From: a virus
IMG/VR virus record: IMGVR_UViG_3300046557_000778
Location: 1 to 21,031 of that record
Reading direction: 5' to 3' (one strand)
Length of the DNA: 21,031 nucleotides
A program made the position numbers and the translations under genes. Each line of letters begins with the position of its first letter. Position 1 is the first letter of the stretch. Under the pieces are notes generated by a model, which was not told the DNA's origin, ran no database searches, and worked only from the letters and a program-made list of their open reading frames with translations. This document shows positions 14,384 to 21,031 of this stretch, in pieces.

Positions 14384-15646
14384 TTAAGCTTTGGCCGTCT
14401 TCATCTGTTTGATTTCCTTGACCAGCGCTTTCACGCTGGCCAGGGCCACGCCGATGGCGTCCACGATTGGAATCGTTTTCGCGTCACCGGTGCCGCTCCC
14501 AAAAAGCACGTCCCAGTCTTGTGCCATCGGGCCAGTATGCTGACCTTGCGGCACGTTCTCAACGTCTTTCTTATATTCCCAGTTGGACACGGGCAGCTTG
14601 GATACCTTCTCCAAAATTTTCGCCTCGTCGAGCTCCTTGATGTTTTCCTTGACGTTGCGGTCGGACATCATGCCAGCCATGCCCATCATGGAACCCATGG
14701 AACCCATCGACGAACCCCCGCCACCGCCGCCGGAGCCGCCCGCGCCGCCGTATGCGCCGCTCGCCGTGCCGCCAAAGTTGCCGGCGACTTGGTTCAACGC
14801 GGTATCACGGATGCGCGCAAACTCCAGCGACTTCCATGCCTTCAAATTTGCCAGCTGCGAATTGACGTCGCGCTGTGCGGTTCGGCCACCCAGGTCGAGG
14901 TTTAACACCTCGCGGCCCGTGAGTCCCGTGCTGCTAGCTGGCGTGGCGGCTTCAGTCAGCCCAAAAATGGACGCGGAGCGAGCCAGCCCTTCGCGTTCCG
15001 CGGATTGAATCGTCGGAAAAATCGAGCCGAGAATCTTGGCGCGCGATTCGGTCATCTGCTGCGCGGTGTCCGCGAGTTTCGACGCTTCCATCGTGCGCGC
15101 TTGGCGCAAACGTTCGCCCTCGCTGCCGAGGACCTTGGAGACGACGCCGCCGACCGTGCCCGCCTGGGGCTTAATACCCGCCTGCGCGGCCCCGCCGACG
15201 CCGGCGCGGACGAGCTCGGCCTGATACTCAGCCGGCAAGTTCCCGCCCAACGCGAGGACGTCGTTCGCCCGGGCGATGACGTTTTCCTTGAGCTTGGCGA
15301 GCTCGGGGTTCTGGTCGATGTTTTCCTTGAAAAGTTGCTTGGCCGTCCGCGTGGATTCCAGCGCGGAAACGGGCGTCTGCGCCTGCGCAAGGATGTCCTT
15401 GCGGGCGACTTGGCCGGCGGCATACAAGTCGGGCTCGTATTCCTTCATCAGCGACACTCGGCGGTCGAGGTATCCCTTGTCGTATTGCTGGACGAGCCCG
15501 GAGATACGTTCCAAATCGTAATCCTCCTTCAGGGCCTTGCGTTGCTCGCGCAGCCCATCGCGCATGAAAGCGTATGCCTCGCGCATCGCCTTCTCATCGG
15601 TGAATCGTTCGGCGATTGACGCCGCGGAACCAATTGCGTAACCCAT
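14384..15646 (-). CDS. Coiled virion protein with C-terminal S74 chaperone domain
   Basis: The first 290 residues of this 420-aa protein are mainly helical and charged, lacking fibre-like beta repeats. A Gly/Ser/Met-rich linker (about 290-327) leads to a C-terminal domain starting S328-D-R-N-V-K333 (SDRNVKENIKELDEA). It continues with WEYKKD, TGPMAQDW and VDAIGVALASVKALVKEIK. This matches the peptidase S74/intramolecular chaperone domain, which trimerises and self-cleaves in endosialidases and other phage fibres, with Ser and Lys in the SDxxxK block implicated. Here it is attached to a probable internal or assembly protein. The gene starts 4 nt (TTTT) after the GNAT stop. Retention of self-cleavage is not certain. 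Confidence 0.75.
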   Translation of the reverse strand: MGYAIGSAASIAERFTDEKAMREAYAFMRDGLREQRKALKEDYDLERISGLVQQYDKGYLDRRVSLMKEYEPDLYAAGQVARKDILAQAQTPVSALESTRTAKQLFKENIDQNPELAKLKENVIARANDVLALGGNLPAEYQAELVRAGVGGAAQAGIKPQAGTVGGVVSKVLGSEGERLRQARTMEASKLADTAQQMTESRAKILGSIFPTIQSAEREGLARSASIFGLTEAATPASSTGLTGREVLNLDLGGRTAQRDVNSQLANLKAWKSLEFARIRDTALNQVAGNFGGTASGAYGGAGGSGGGGGGSSMGSMGSMMGMAGMMSDRNVKENIKELDEAKILEKVSKLPVSNWEYKKDVENVPQGQHTGPMAQDWDVLFGSGTGDAKTIPIVDAIGVALASVKALVKEIKQMKTAKA

Positions 15647-15650
15647 AAAA

Positions 15651-16112
15651 TTAAAGTCGTTTCCGAAAACCGAGCTCGATTACTTCGTAACCGCGCTTCT
15701 CAAAAATTGCTCGTCCGCCATCCTCGTTGATGGTGAACGTGTGCCCGTGGACAATGCTCGTGCAGCCACGCAGCCGGGCGTCTGTCTCAGCTTGGTCCAG
15801 CAAGGTGCGCCCGATGCCCTGGCCCCGACACTCCGGCATGACGTAGAGAAAAACCATCATGGCGGTCAGCTCGCCGTTGAACGTGTCGCGCATGTAGGTG
15901 GTCCCCACGATGCCGCGAGCGCCCGCCGTCGGCCACTCGGCCAAAATGCTGCCGTTGCCCCGGGCGATGAGCGGCCCCCAGATTTCTTCCACTGCGCGCA
16001 TGTCCAGCCGCCCGGGATACCGGACGTCCTCAAAGTAACGCTGGAACAGGGGCCGCAAAGCGGGAATCCCGCTCGGAAGGACCTGGGCTAACGCTGTGGC
16101 ATGCTCTTGCAT
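15651..16112 (-). CDS. GNAT-family N-acetyltransferase
   Basis: This 153-aa protein has the length and layout of a single GNAT domain. Motif A is ECRGQGIGRTLL (about residues 94-105), with R96-G97-Q98-G99-I100-G101 forming the acetyl-CoA pyrophosphate loop. The preceding beta-4 strand is AMMVFLYVMP. The C-terminal part shows the usual late motif IFEKRGYEVIELGF. The start is ATG 16112; a GTG at 16115 is an adjacent alternative. The acceptor is unknown: it could acetylate a host or virion protein, or a small molecule. It is an unusual cargo between a fibre gene and an internal virion gene. A TTGACA lies 34 nt upstream, suggesting possible independent expression. Confidence 0.88.
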   Translation of the reverse strand: MQEHATALAQVLPSGIPALRPLFQRYFEDVRYPGRLDMRAVEEIWGPLIARGNGSILAEWPTAGARGIVGTTYMRDTFNGELTAMMVFLYVMPECRGQGIGRTLLDQAETDARLRGCTSIVHGHTFTINEDGGRAIFEKRGYEVIELGFRKRL

Positions 16113-16117
16113 CACTA

Positions 16118-16146
16118 TGAAGTGTGGCCGATTAGTCTTTTGTCAA
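16118..16146 (-). promoter_or_regulatory. Candidate promoter for the GNAT gene
   Basis: TTGACA (16146-16141) lies in the last codons of the tail-fibre gene, 34 nt before ATG 16112. At 17-bp spacing the -10 would be ACTTCA (16123-16118), which is poor. TTCATA at 19 bp is an alternative. Placement inside the upstream gene's end mirrors the plus-strand promoters. Confidence 0.35.
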
Positions 16147-17211
16147 GTGCCACAAATAAACGGTAGGCTGGATGTTATTGTGTCCAACCGCCCCGCCCGT
16201 GTAGCTGGGGGCGTCCTCGAGCGTGAATTGTCGGCTGGTCATCAGCTGTGTGCCCGTGGACCCGAGCGTGGCGCCGCCCTGGCTGCCGTTCGGGTTTGAG
16301 TGAGTCGTCCGGGCGGTCTGGCTGTTCGGCGGCGCCGGCAGCGGGATGCCCGCGTTCTGGATTTCCGTGTCCCCGTCCTCCACCCGGAAAAACACGACGT
16401 TGGCCTGATTGCTGGCCAAAAGGGTCGCGTGCCCGATTAAGTGGGAATGCTGTTCGATTTCCAGGGACGTCAGCACGTGCGTTTCCGCACCGAAGGTGTC
16501 CTGTGTGGCGCGCTGCGTGATGCCGGTCGGAACAGATACCGCGCTCTCAGGCGTCAGCCCGACGTCCTTGGACGCTTGGCCGATGACACGACCGCGACGG
16601 GATTCGTCGTTGTCATAGAGGAGCGACCAGCCGGGATTTTTGGCCAGCGCCGCGGTCAAAACGGTGTCCGTAACCGCTTTCACGTCGCCGGGCGTGCCGG
16701 AGAGAGTGCGCCACTGGTTGCGCTCCCAGTGAATCAAGCAGTTGATGTCCGTGTCCCAATACTGCTCGAGGTCCAGCGGGTTCGTCGGGCGGTTCGCGGT
16801 GTTGCCGCTGTTCGGAACCGTGCCGGCGGCTTCCCACGAGTTGCCGTCCCAACCATACCAGCCGATGGGCCGGCTGCCGACGGTGCGAAACCAAATCAGC
16901 GGGTCGTTCTCACCCGGGATGCCGGGGTCGTTCGGTCCGATGAACGCGAACGCGCTGAGCGAGTCCGAGATGTCGAGCGGGACGTAATGCCCCTCGTTGA
17001 TGTCGAAGACGTAGAGCTTGGTCCCGTTTTTGAACCACGGGCCGCTGTTGCTCGCGGGCTCCACGTCACCGATGACGAAAAAGTTCGTTCCGACCGGGGA
17101 CTGGATGTCCATGCGTTCGAGCATGGCCGCGAAGAATTCCTGGGGCGTCCCTTCCAGGTCTGGCGGCAACTGACTTGCAACGATGACCAAATTAGTTCGT
17201 TGGAGCGGCAT
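16132..17211 (-). CDS. Tail fibre/tip protein with collar-like C-terminus
   Basis: The 359-aa product starts MPLQRTNLVIVASQ. It has a beta-rich body with repeated Trp/Gly/Asn-rich elements (GWYGWDGNSWEAAG, HWERNQWRTLSGTPGDV), typical of phage fibre stalk or carrier domains. The C-terminal 110 residues resemble tail-collar/microcystin-dependent-protein domains: IEQHSHLIGH, a Ser/Thr/Gly-rich loop, then the terminal GHNNIQPTVYLWHLTKD. Such domains often form the receptor-binding tip. It overlaps the HNH gene by 20 nt. Its last codons contain the TTGACA of the candidate GNAT promoter. Host receptor binding is inferred from the family, not shown. Confidence 0.75.
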   Translation of the reverse strand: MPLQRTNLVIVASQLPPDLEGTPQEFFAAMLERMDIQSPVGTNFFVIGDVEPASNSGPWFKNGTKLYVFDINEGHYVPLDISDSLSAFAFIGPNDPGIPGENDPLIWFRTVGSRPIGWYGWDGNSWEAAGTVPNSGNTANRPTNPLDLEQYWDTDINCLIHWERNQWRTLSGTPGDVKAVTDTVLTAALAKNPGWSLLYDNDESRRGRVIGQASKDVGLTPESAVSVPTGITQRATQDTFGAETHVLTSLEIEQHSHLIGHATLLASNQANVVFFRVEDGDTEIQNAGIPLPAPPNSQTARTTHSNPNGSQGGATLGSTGTQLMTSRQFTLEDAPSYTGGAVGHNNIQPTVYLWHLTKD

Positions 17212-17566
17212 ATTTCTTTCGTTGTTCCGTGCGGATGCGATGGCAATTAGAGCACACCACGTCGCACTTATTCAATTCATCAACCAGTCGGTCGATGGGA
17301 ACAGTTCCCAGCGCTTTCGACGGCGTAAAACATTTCTCAGTTCCAGGACGATGGTCCCAGTCCAAACACTCGGGCGGTAACATGGCCCCACAGTCGTAGC
17401 AGCCGCGTTCGGCCTTTAAGAGCTTGACCAGGGCCGTTCGCTTCCGCTGTTTCTCGAGCGCGGTTTGATAATACTCCGCGCGCTTCTCCGGGGTAAGCCG
17501 AGCGCGATTCTTCTCGACCTTTGCGGCCTTCTGTTCCGGCGTTAGCGTTGCGTAATACGTGTCCAT
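17192..17566 (-). CDS. Small HNH-type endonuclease in the virion cluster
   Basis: The 124-aa protein has a basic helical N-terminus with two related segments (LTPEQKAAKVEKNRAR and LTPEKRAEYYQTALEKQR). A zinc-type HNH fold follows: C56-YD-C59, the HNH core LDWDHRPGTEK (D71-H72), and a second knuckle C105-SN-C108-H109. The pattern matches small free-standing HNH endonucleases of phages. The start is ATG 17566 in a TGATG overlap with the upstream stop; a GTG at 17569 is an alternative. Its end overlaps the tail-fibre gene by 20 nt, so the gene is tightly woven into the operon. It is probably a mobile or homing nuclease. Confidence 0.82.
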   Translation of the reverse strand: MDTYYATLTPEQKAAKVEKNRARLTPEKRAEYYQTALEKQRKRTALVKLLKAERGCYDCGAMLPPECLDWDHRPGTEKCFTPSKALGTVPIDRLVDELNKCDVVCSNCHRIRTEQRKKYAAPTN

Positions 17567-17895
17567 CACGGTTGCCCATGTTCTAGAGCAGCGACGCGCT
17601 CTTGTAAAGCAAAAATTTGCGCCAGCAAAAGCTGGATGGGCTTCTCCAAATACTTCGCCAGGGCGTCGCCGTCGTCGGCGGTCACCAGTGCCTCGAAGTC
17701 CGCAATCGCGTTCGTCGAGACGCGGAAGATGGTCCCGTCTTTTCGGTGAAAGTCTTTGCCGAACGCCACGACGAGCGTATCGAGCGCCTTTTTCGCGTCC
17801 GCGGAATTAGCGTGGCCGTTTCCGTGCCCGGGGTTCTGAGGCGCGTTGCCGCCACCGTTTCCATTTCCGTTTCCGTTTGAGTTAGGGTTCGGCAT
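17566..17895 (-). CDS. Small N/G-rich protein with leucine-rich C-terminal helix
   Basis: Function is not recognised. Residues 1-30 are an Asn/Gly repeat (alternating NG units). They are followed by a small folded region (AKKALDTLVVAFGKDFHRKD, FRVSTNAIADFEALVTADDG) and a heptad-like leucine-rich helix (LEKPIQLLLAQIFALQERVA) that could oligomerise. It lies between the Fn3 protein and the HNH gene in the tail-assembly region. The gene starts 4 nt (TTTT) after the Fn3 gene's TAA. A small structural or chaperone role is possible but not shown. Confidence 0.65.
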   Translation of the reverse strand: MPNPNSNGNGNGNGGGNAPQNPGHGNGHANSADAKKALDTLVVAFGKDFHRKDGTIFRVSTNAIADFEALVTADDGDALAKYLEKPIQLLLAQIFALQERVAALEHGQP

Positions 17896-17899
17896 AAAA

Positions 17900-18319
17900 T
17901 TATTCTTCGCATGGCGGCACGACGACCGCCAGGGTTGCGGACGGATTCGAGAGCCCGAAGGAACCGAATGCCGACACTTGAAAATATCCCGTGCCCGCGG
18001 CTGCTGGCAGCGAATACGTCGGGTTCGTCACCGAGGTGAAATAAAAGAACGGGCCTTCCGCCGCCTCGGACGCATACACATTGTAGCCGTCCGCGTCTTC
18101 AATCACGTCCCAGGTCAGCGTCACCACGCGCGGGCAAGCGCTCACGGCAGCAGAAAGTCCGGTCGGCCCGTCAATCGCGACAATGGCGATGAACGCGGGA
18201 ATCGAGTTACCCGAGCCGCTGCCGCTTTCGGCGGGGCTGAGCTGACAAATCAACGGCGACCGGTAATTGATACGCAGCTCCCGGCGGGTGATTGGCTTGA
18301 ACGATTCAAACTGGTTCAT
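17900..18319 (-). CDS. Fn3-domain virion-associated protein
   Basis: The start is ATG 18319, overlapping the nozzle gene's TGA as ATGA. A longer in-frame upstream start exists but would overlap that gene by 64 nt. The first 45 residues (MNQFESFKPITRRELRINY, then a SGSGSGN linker) are followed by one fibronectin type III-like domain: PTGLSA, VTLTWDVIEDADGYNVYAS, YFQVSAFGSFG and SNPSATLAV. Fn3 and other Ig-like domains are common on phage capsids and tails, where they bind surface carbohydrate weakly. The position next to the nozzle and fibre genes supports a virion-surface or tail role. Confidence 0.7.
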   Translation of the reverse strand: MNQFESFKPITRRELRINYRSPLICQLSPAESGSGSGNSIPAFIAIVAIDGPTGLSAAVSACPRVVTLTWDVIEDADGYNVYASEAAEGPFFYFTSVTNPTYSLPAAAGTGYFQVSAFGSFGLSNPSATLAVVVPPCEE

Positions 18320-20286
18320 AGCGGGAGTCCCGTCCCGGTTGAGGCGATGAGCGGAAGCACGAGCTCCAGCTCGTGGCAAGCTTTTCGCCGTGCGATGATG
18401 CGCGCGATTTTATCCGCGTCGTCCTGGCTGATGACCGACTCCGCGTATCCCGTGCCGACTTCGGTGAAGCCCTGCTCGGTTACGCTGACCGTCTGGTTGC
18501 TCGTGAACAGCGGAATGTTTTCGTTCAGCGACGCAACGGAGTCAGAGGCGGCTCCGTCGAATCGGACGAAATTTTGGTCCGGCGTTTCGTTTTCCTCGCA
18601 GCGGCCCGACAGTTCTTTGTTTGGGCCAACCGCGCCCGGAGTGCCGGGAGCGGGTTCCAAGTAAAGACGAAGTCCACGAACAGCACCAGGACCAGAGCCA
18701 ACAATGAGAAGCTGAAAAGATTCATCGAGAAATTCCAGCCGAAAATGTTCAATGTCGCAAGAGGACAAGTCCTCAGCCGATGCCAGCTCTTTCGCGTCCT
18801 GGGTGCGGAGCGGGCGGGTCTGTTTCTTGAACGCAAACAATTTCTGTTCGCTGGTGATGTTATGCCCCTGACGAATGGAGCCACGTGGCGCCTCAATTCG
18901 TTTCGTCAGGATGCGTTTATACCGTCCACGATACGGGCCAGCCCAGAAGACGCCGACGTCCACCGTGCCGGCCAGCTCAGACAAATAGATGTCTGCATAC
19001 CGAACCGTTTTGTCCTTGAGGGGAAGATTCCCGTCATACGCGCGCGTTTCCACGAACCACGTAATCGGACAACCGTCGTCCAGTCGGTCGGGAGTAAACG
19101 CCTCCCAGAGCCGATTCTGGCCGTCGTAATCTTTGCTTGCGAAAAACGCTCGGTTCGAGCCAGCAAAAAGGCCGGTGAACCAGTCCGTCGGACGGGTGCC
19201 CGTCCAGTAGGAATTCCAGGTGAAGGGGTCCTGGCCTTTTTTCATCAGCGTGGCGCCGTCCATGCACCACGTGTGCGAGTTGTAGCGGTCGCAGAAGGGC
19301 ACCGACACAAGCAGATAATGCTCGAACGAACCCATCGCGATGCCGCTCAAGTCCGCGCCCAGGCGGCCTTTGCTGTCCAGCATCTCAGAGTCTTGGTCTT
19401 CCATGATGGACGTGCGGCGCGTCATCTCCGCAGCGTTGATGTTGGTGAGCCCGTCACCGGTGAACCACCACAGCAGCCCGTGATAAGACGTAGTTGCTTT
19501 CGCGGATACACAGCCGATGGCCGGGAACTGCAGGAACTGAAAGTTGGGGGTGTTAATCCACGTCGAACGATTGCGGATTCCCGACTGGATGAGCGTGGTG
19601 GTCGAGTCCGTGAAAACACACAGCGAGGCCAGCTCCGCATTCGCCACTGGCTCGGCCAGTGCGGTGATTTCGCCGGGGAGGGTAAACGCCTCGATGGTGG
19701 CGAAGTATTGCGGCTCGAGAAAATGTCGGGGGTCGTATAAATCGCTGGCGAAAAGTTTTGCGCCCTGGCCGACCCAAAGCCGGTCCCCGGACCAAGCCAT
19801 CGGACCGCCGAGCTTGATGTTGGCGTCGTGCGCGGCGTTGTAGCCGTCGAACACCGCCGGGGCGGTGAGTCCGCCGTCCTGGATGATGATGAGGTTAACC
19901 GCGGGGACGATTCGCAGGCTACCGTCGTCGTTTCGCGTCACGGCTTGCTCGGCCTGGACGAAAAACAGCTGGCGCGCGGTCGGCGAAAACTGAATATCGA
20001 GCTGTCGGTAGGTGCGATACGGAAACTCGGACAAATACACGAGGCCGTCCACCGCAAAGACAATGGATTCCAGTCCGACTTTCGGACGAAAGACAATCCC
20101 ACCTTGCAGGTTGCCGGGCGGCATCACAAACTTGCAGCGATAGCCGGGGCGACACTGGATAATGCCGCCGCGGTTCACCGTGTTCATGCTGCGAGCATAA
20201 AAGCCGGGAGTCGCCTGTTGGGGGTCGGACATGGAATCCATGCCCCCAATAAAGGTAATCTCCCCATCCTCTACGCGCGGCGTCAC
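18316..20286 (-). CDS. Probable tail nozzle/stabilisation protein, 656 aa
   Basis: The start is GTG 20286 (MTPRVEDGEITFIGGMDS) after TAATAA, with GGGAG about 11 nt upstream. The N-terminal GGMDSMSDPQQATPGFYARS, then GGIIQCRPGYR, and alternating beta-strand segments across the protein (SIVFAVDGLVYLSEF, LASLCVFTDSTTTLI, SYHGLLWWFTGDGLTNI) fit a beta-propeller-like tail protein. The pattern recalls podovirus nozzle/tubular-B or DNA-stabilisation proteins. Size and placement upstream of the fibre gene agree. It is probably the tail tip channel of a short-tailed virion. Homology to T7 gp12 or P22 gp10 is structural inference, not demonstrated. Confidence 0.65.
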   Translation of the reverse strand: MTPRVEDGEITFIGGMDSMSDPQQATPGFYARSMNTVNRGGIIQCRPGYRCKFVMPPGNLQGGIVFRPKVGLESIVFAVDGLVYLSEFPYRTYRQLDIQFSPTARQLFFVQAEQAVTRNDDGSLRIVPAVNLIIIQDGGLTAPAVFDGYNAAHDANIKLGGPMAWSGDRLWVGQGAKLFASDLYDPRHFLEPQYFATIEAFTLPGEITALAEPVANAELASLCVFTDSTTTLIQSGIRNRSTWINTPNFQFLQFPAIGCVSAKATTSYHGLLWWFTGDGLTNINAAEMTRRTSIMEDQDSEMLDSKGRLGADLSGIAMGSFEHYLLVSVPFCDRYNSHTWCMDGATLMKKGQDPFTWNSYWTGTRPTDWFTGLFAGSNRAFFASKDYDGQNRLWEAFTPDRLDDGCPITWFVETRAYDGNLPLKDKTVRYADIYLSELAGTVDVGVFWAGPYRGRYKRILTKRIEAPRGSIRQGHNITSEQKLFAFKKQTRPLRTQDAKELASAEDLSSCDIEHFRLEFLDESFQLLIVGSGPGAVRGLRLYLEPAPGTPGAVGPNKELSGRCEENETPDQNFVRFDGAASDSVASLNENIPLFTSNQTVSVTEQGFTEVGTGYAESVISQDDADKIARIIARRKACHELELVLPLIASTGTGLPL

Positions 20287-20289
20287 TTA

Positions 20290-20487
20290 TTACAGGCTCC
20301 CGTTGTATTGGCTGTAGTTGCCTTTGTCGTGCCCGTTTTTCAAACGGTCGACGCGGTCCTTGTCTTCGCAGTTCGCATCCGAGTAATCGAAGATGTCCTG
20401 CGGGGCGGGCATGTTCGCGTTCGTCTTGGCGTTTTCAACCGCGCCACTCGACGGAGCTTTGCCCATGTCTTGCTTCACGTTCTTCAT
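20290..20487 (-). CDS. Small 65-aa polar virion-cluster protein
   Basis: ATG 20487 begins MKNVKQDMGKAPSSG. It lies 2 nt (TT) after the TGA of the partial upstream gene, which selects it over longer frame extensions. The protein is highly polar and Asn/Asp/Lys-rich (NAKTNANMPAPQ, EDKDRVDRLKNGHDKGN), probably partly disordered, with a single Cys. Function is unknown. Small polar proteins between adaptor and nozzle genes can be minor structural parts. Confidence 0.65.
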   Translation of the reverse strand: MKNVKQDMGKAPSSGAVENAKTNANMPAPQDIFDYSDANCEDKDRVDRLKNGHDKGNYSQYNGSL

Positions 20488-20489
20488 AA

Positions 20490-21031
20490 TCAGTCTACGT
20501 TCCAATCGTCTTTTTGCATGATGCTGTTGCGGTCTTCGACCTGCATCGGCATTGCGTTCGGGCTGACGAGCGCCCCCTCTTGTTCGGTGAGAATCCGCGA
20601 CGCGTGGGCCTCGAACTGCATGCCGTTGGCCACGTCGCTGTCCAAATAAAACTTCACGGCTTTCATCGCCATCACTAACGCGAACCGGCTGTGCAAAAGA
20701 ATGCGCGTGTTCAGGCTCGTAATGTCGAAAGACTTCTTCCGATAGACGATGCGGACCCACGGGCAGCCGCGGGAAATCTTGATGCGCCGGTAGCGCGGAT
20801 GCGTTTCGTCCGGGTCGTAGATTCCAATCAGCGTGCCGGAGCTGGACGAGTTGTCGTAGGTCGAGAGCCGGATGATTCCAGCCGAGGGACCTTTGACGAT
20901 GTCAGTGATGCGGCTCACCAGCGGGTCCGTCGACGCGGGGACCGCGTAGCCAAAAATTGTGGGGACCAGAAGCCCGTCCGTCCAGACGCCGTCCTCCAAA
21001 GTTTGCAGCGGCTTGTTCTGGTTGTCGAATC
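20490..21031 (-). CDS. Partial virion-type protein, 5' end outside the window
   Basis: The frame is open to the right edge, so about 179 C-terminal residues are visible and the start lies beyond 21031. A TTG at 20999 could be read as a start, but the frame continues upstream without a stop (FDNQNKPLQ). Visible segments include WTDGLLVPTIFGYAVPASTD, a beta-rich centre (AGIIRLSTYDNSSSSGTLIG, YRRIKISRGCPWVRIVYRKK) and a helix (LLHSRFALVMAMKAVKFYLD) followed by FEAHASRILTEQEGA. The position just before the nozzle gene suggests a head-tail adaptor or another portal-proximal protein. Family not recognised. Confidence 0.6.
   Translation of the reverse strand, partial: FDNQNKPLQTLEDGVWTDGLLVPTIFGYAVPASTDPLVSRITDIVKGPSAGIIRLSTYDNSSSSGTLIGIYDPDETHPRYRRIKISRGCPWVRIVYRKKSFDITSLNTRILLHSRFALVMAMKAVKFYLDSDVANGMQFEAHASRILTEQEGALVSPNAMPMQVEDRNSIMQKDDWNVD

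Noticed and set aside
18373-19740. Plus-strand 455-codon frame opposite the nozzle gene
   Set aside because: It is an antisense shadow. It has high Arg/Val content with no domain, and the minus-strand gene fits the operon spacing.
20488-20760. Long N-terminal extension of the 65-aa gene
   Set aside because: The extension overlaps the upstream partial gene by 270 nt. ATG 20487 follows its stop by 2 nt in the recurring TT-spacer pattern.
1-21031. CRISPR arrays, tRNA genes, integrase, attachment site, terminase or portal
   Set aside because: No regular repeat-spacer pattern, cloverleaf, recombinase motif or packaging motif was found. These genes, if present, lie outside the window.

Overview
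This window looks like part of a tailed-phage genome, or a prophage or metagenomic phage contig, with a short-tailed (podovirus-like) virion gene set. The DNA is GC-rich and almost entirely coding. Gaps between genes are usually 0-6 nt, the longest being about 65 nt. No tRNA, rRNA, CRISPR array, IS element, integrase or attachment site was recognised. The host cannot be named from the sequence. It should be a bacterium whose RNA polymerase reads a TTGACA-type -35 box and whose ribosomes accept leaderless or non-Shine-Dalgarno starts, because most starts here lack an SD.

Left arm, plus strand (1-4933): the end of an unidentified gene, an HTH-metallophosphoesterase, an unknown 194-aa protein, a secreted protein with an Asn/Thr-rich repeat tail, a small helical unknown, a membrane-anchored transglutaminase-like cysteine peptidase, an HNH-AP2 endonuclease and a GT4 glycosyltransferase. 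Two near-identical promoters (TTGACA-N17-TAAACT and TTGACA-N17-TAACCT) are nested in the stop codons of the first two complete genes. Each has its -10 box exactly 6 nt before the next ATG, which predicts leaderless mRNAs.

Right arm, minus strand (21031-4916, transcribed right to left): a partial structural-type gene, a 65-aa protein, a 656-aa probable tail nozzle/stabilisation protein, an Fn3-domain protein, a small N/G-rich protein, an HNH endonuclease, a collar-type tail fibre/tip protein, a GNAT acetyltransferase, a 420-aa coiled protein ending in an S74 chaperone domain, a 160-aa low-complexity protein, a 417-aa internal-virion-type protein, a 2304-aa giant protein with a zincin motif, a 55-aa protein and a 210-aa Pro/Ala-rich protein. 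The order (nozzle, fibre, then large internal proteins) suggests tail assembly followed by proteins injected with the DNA.

The arms converge and overlap by 18 bp at 4916-4933. The most unusual points are the leaderless promoter pair, the repeated stop-TT(TT)-ATG junctions in the late cluster, and the giant multidomain protein, which combines a metallopeptidase motif, polyvalent-protein-type domains, repeated QxELxF peptides and three RxGYL repeats.
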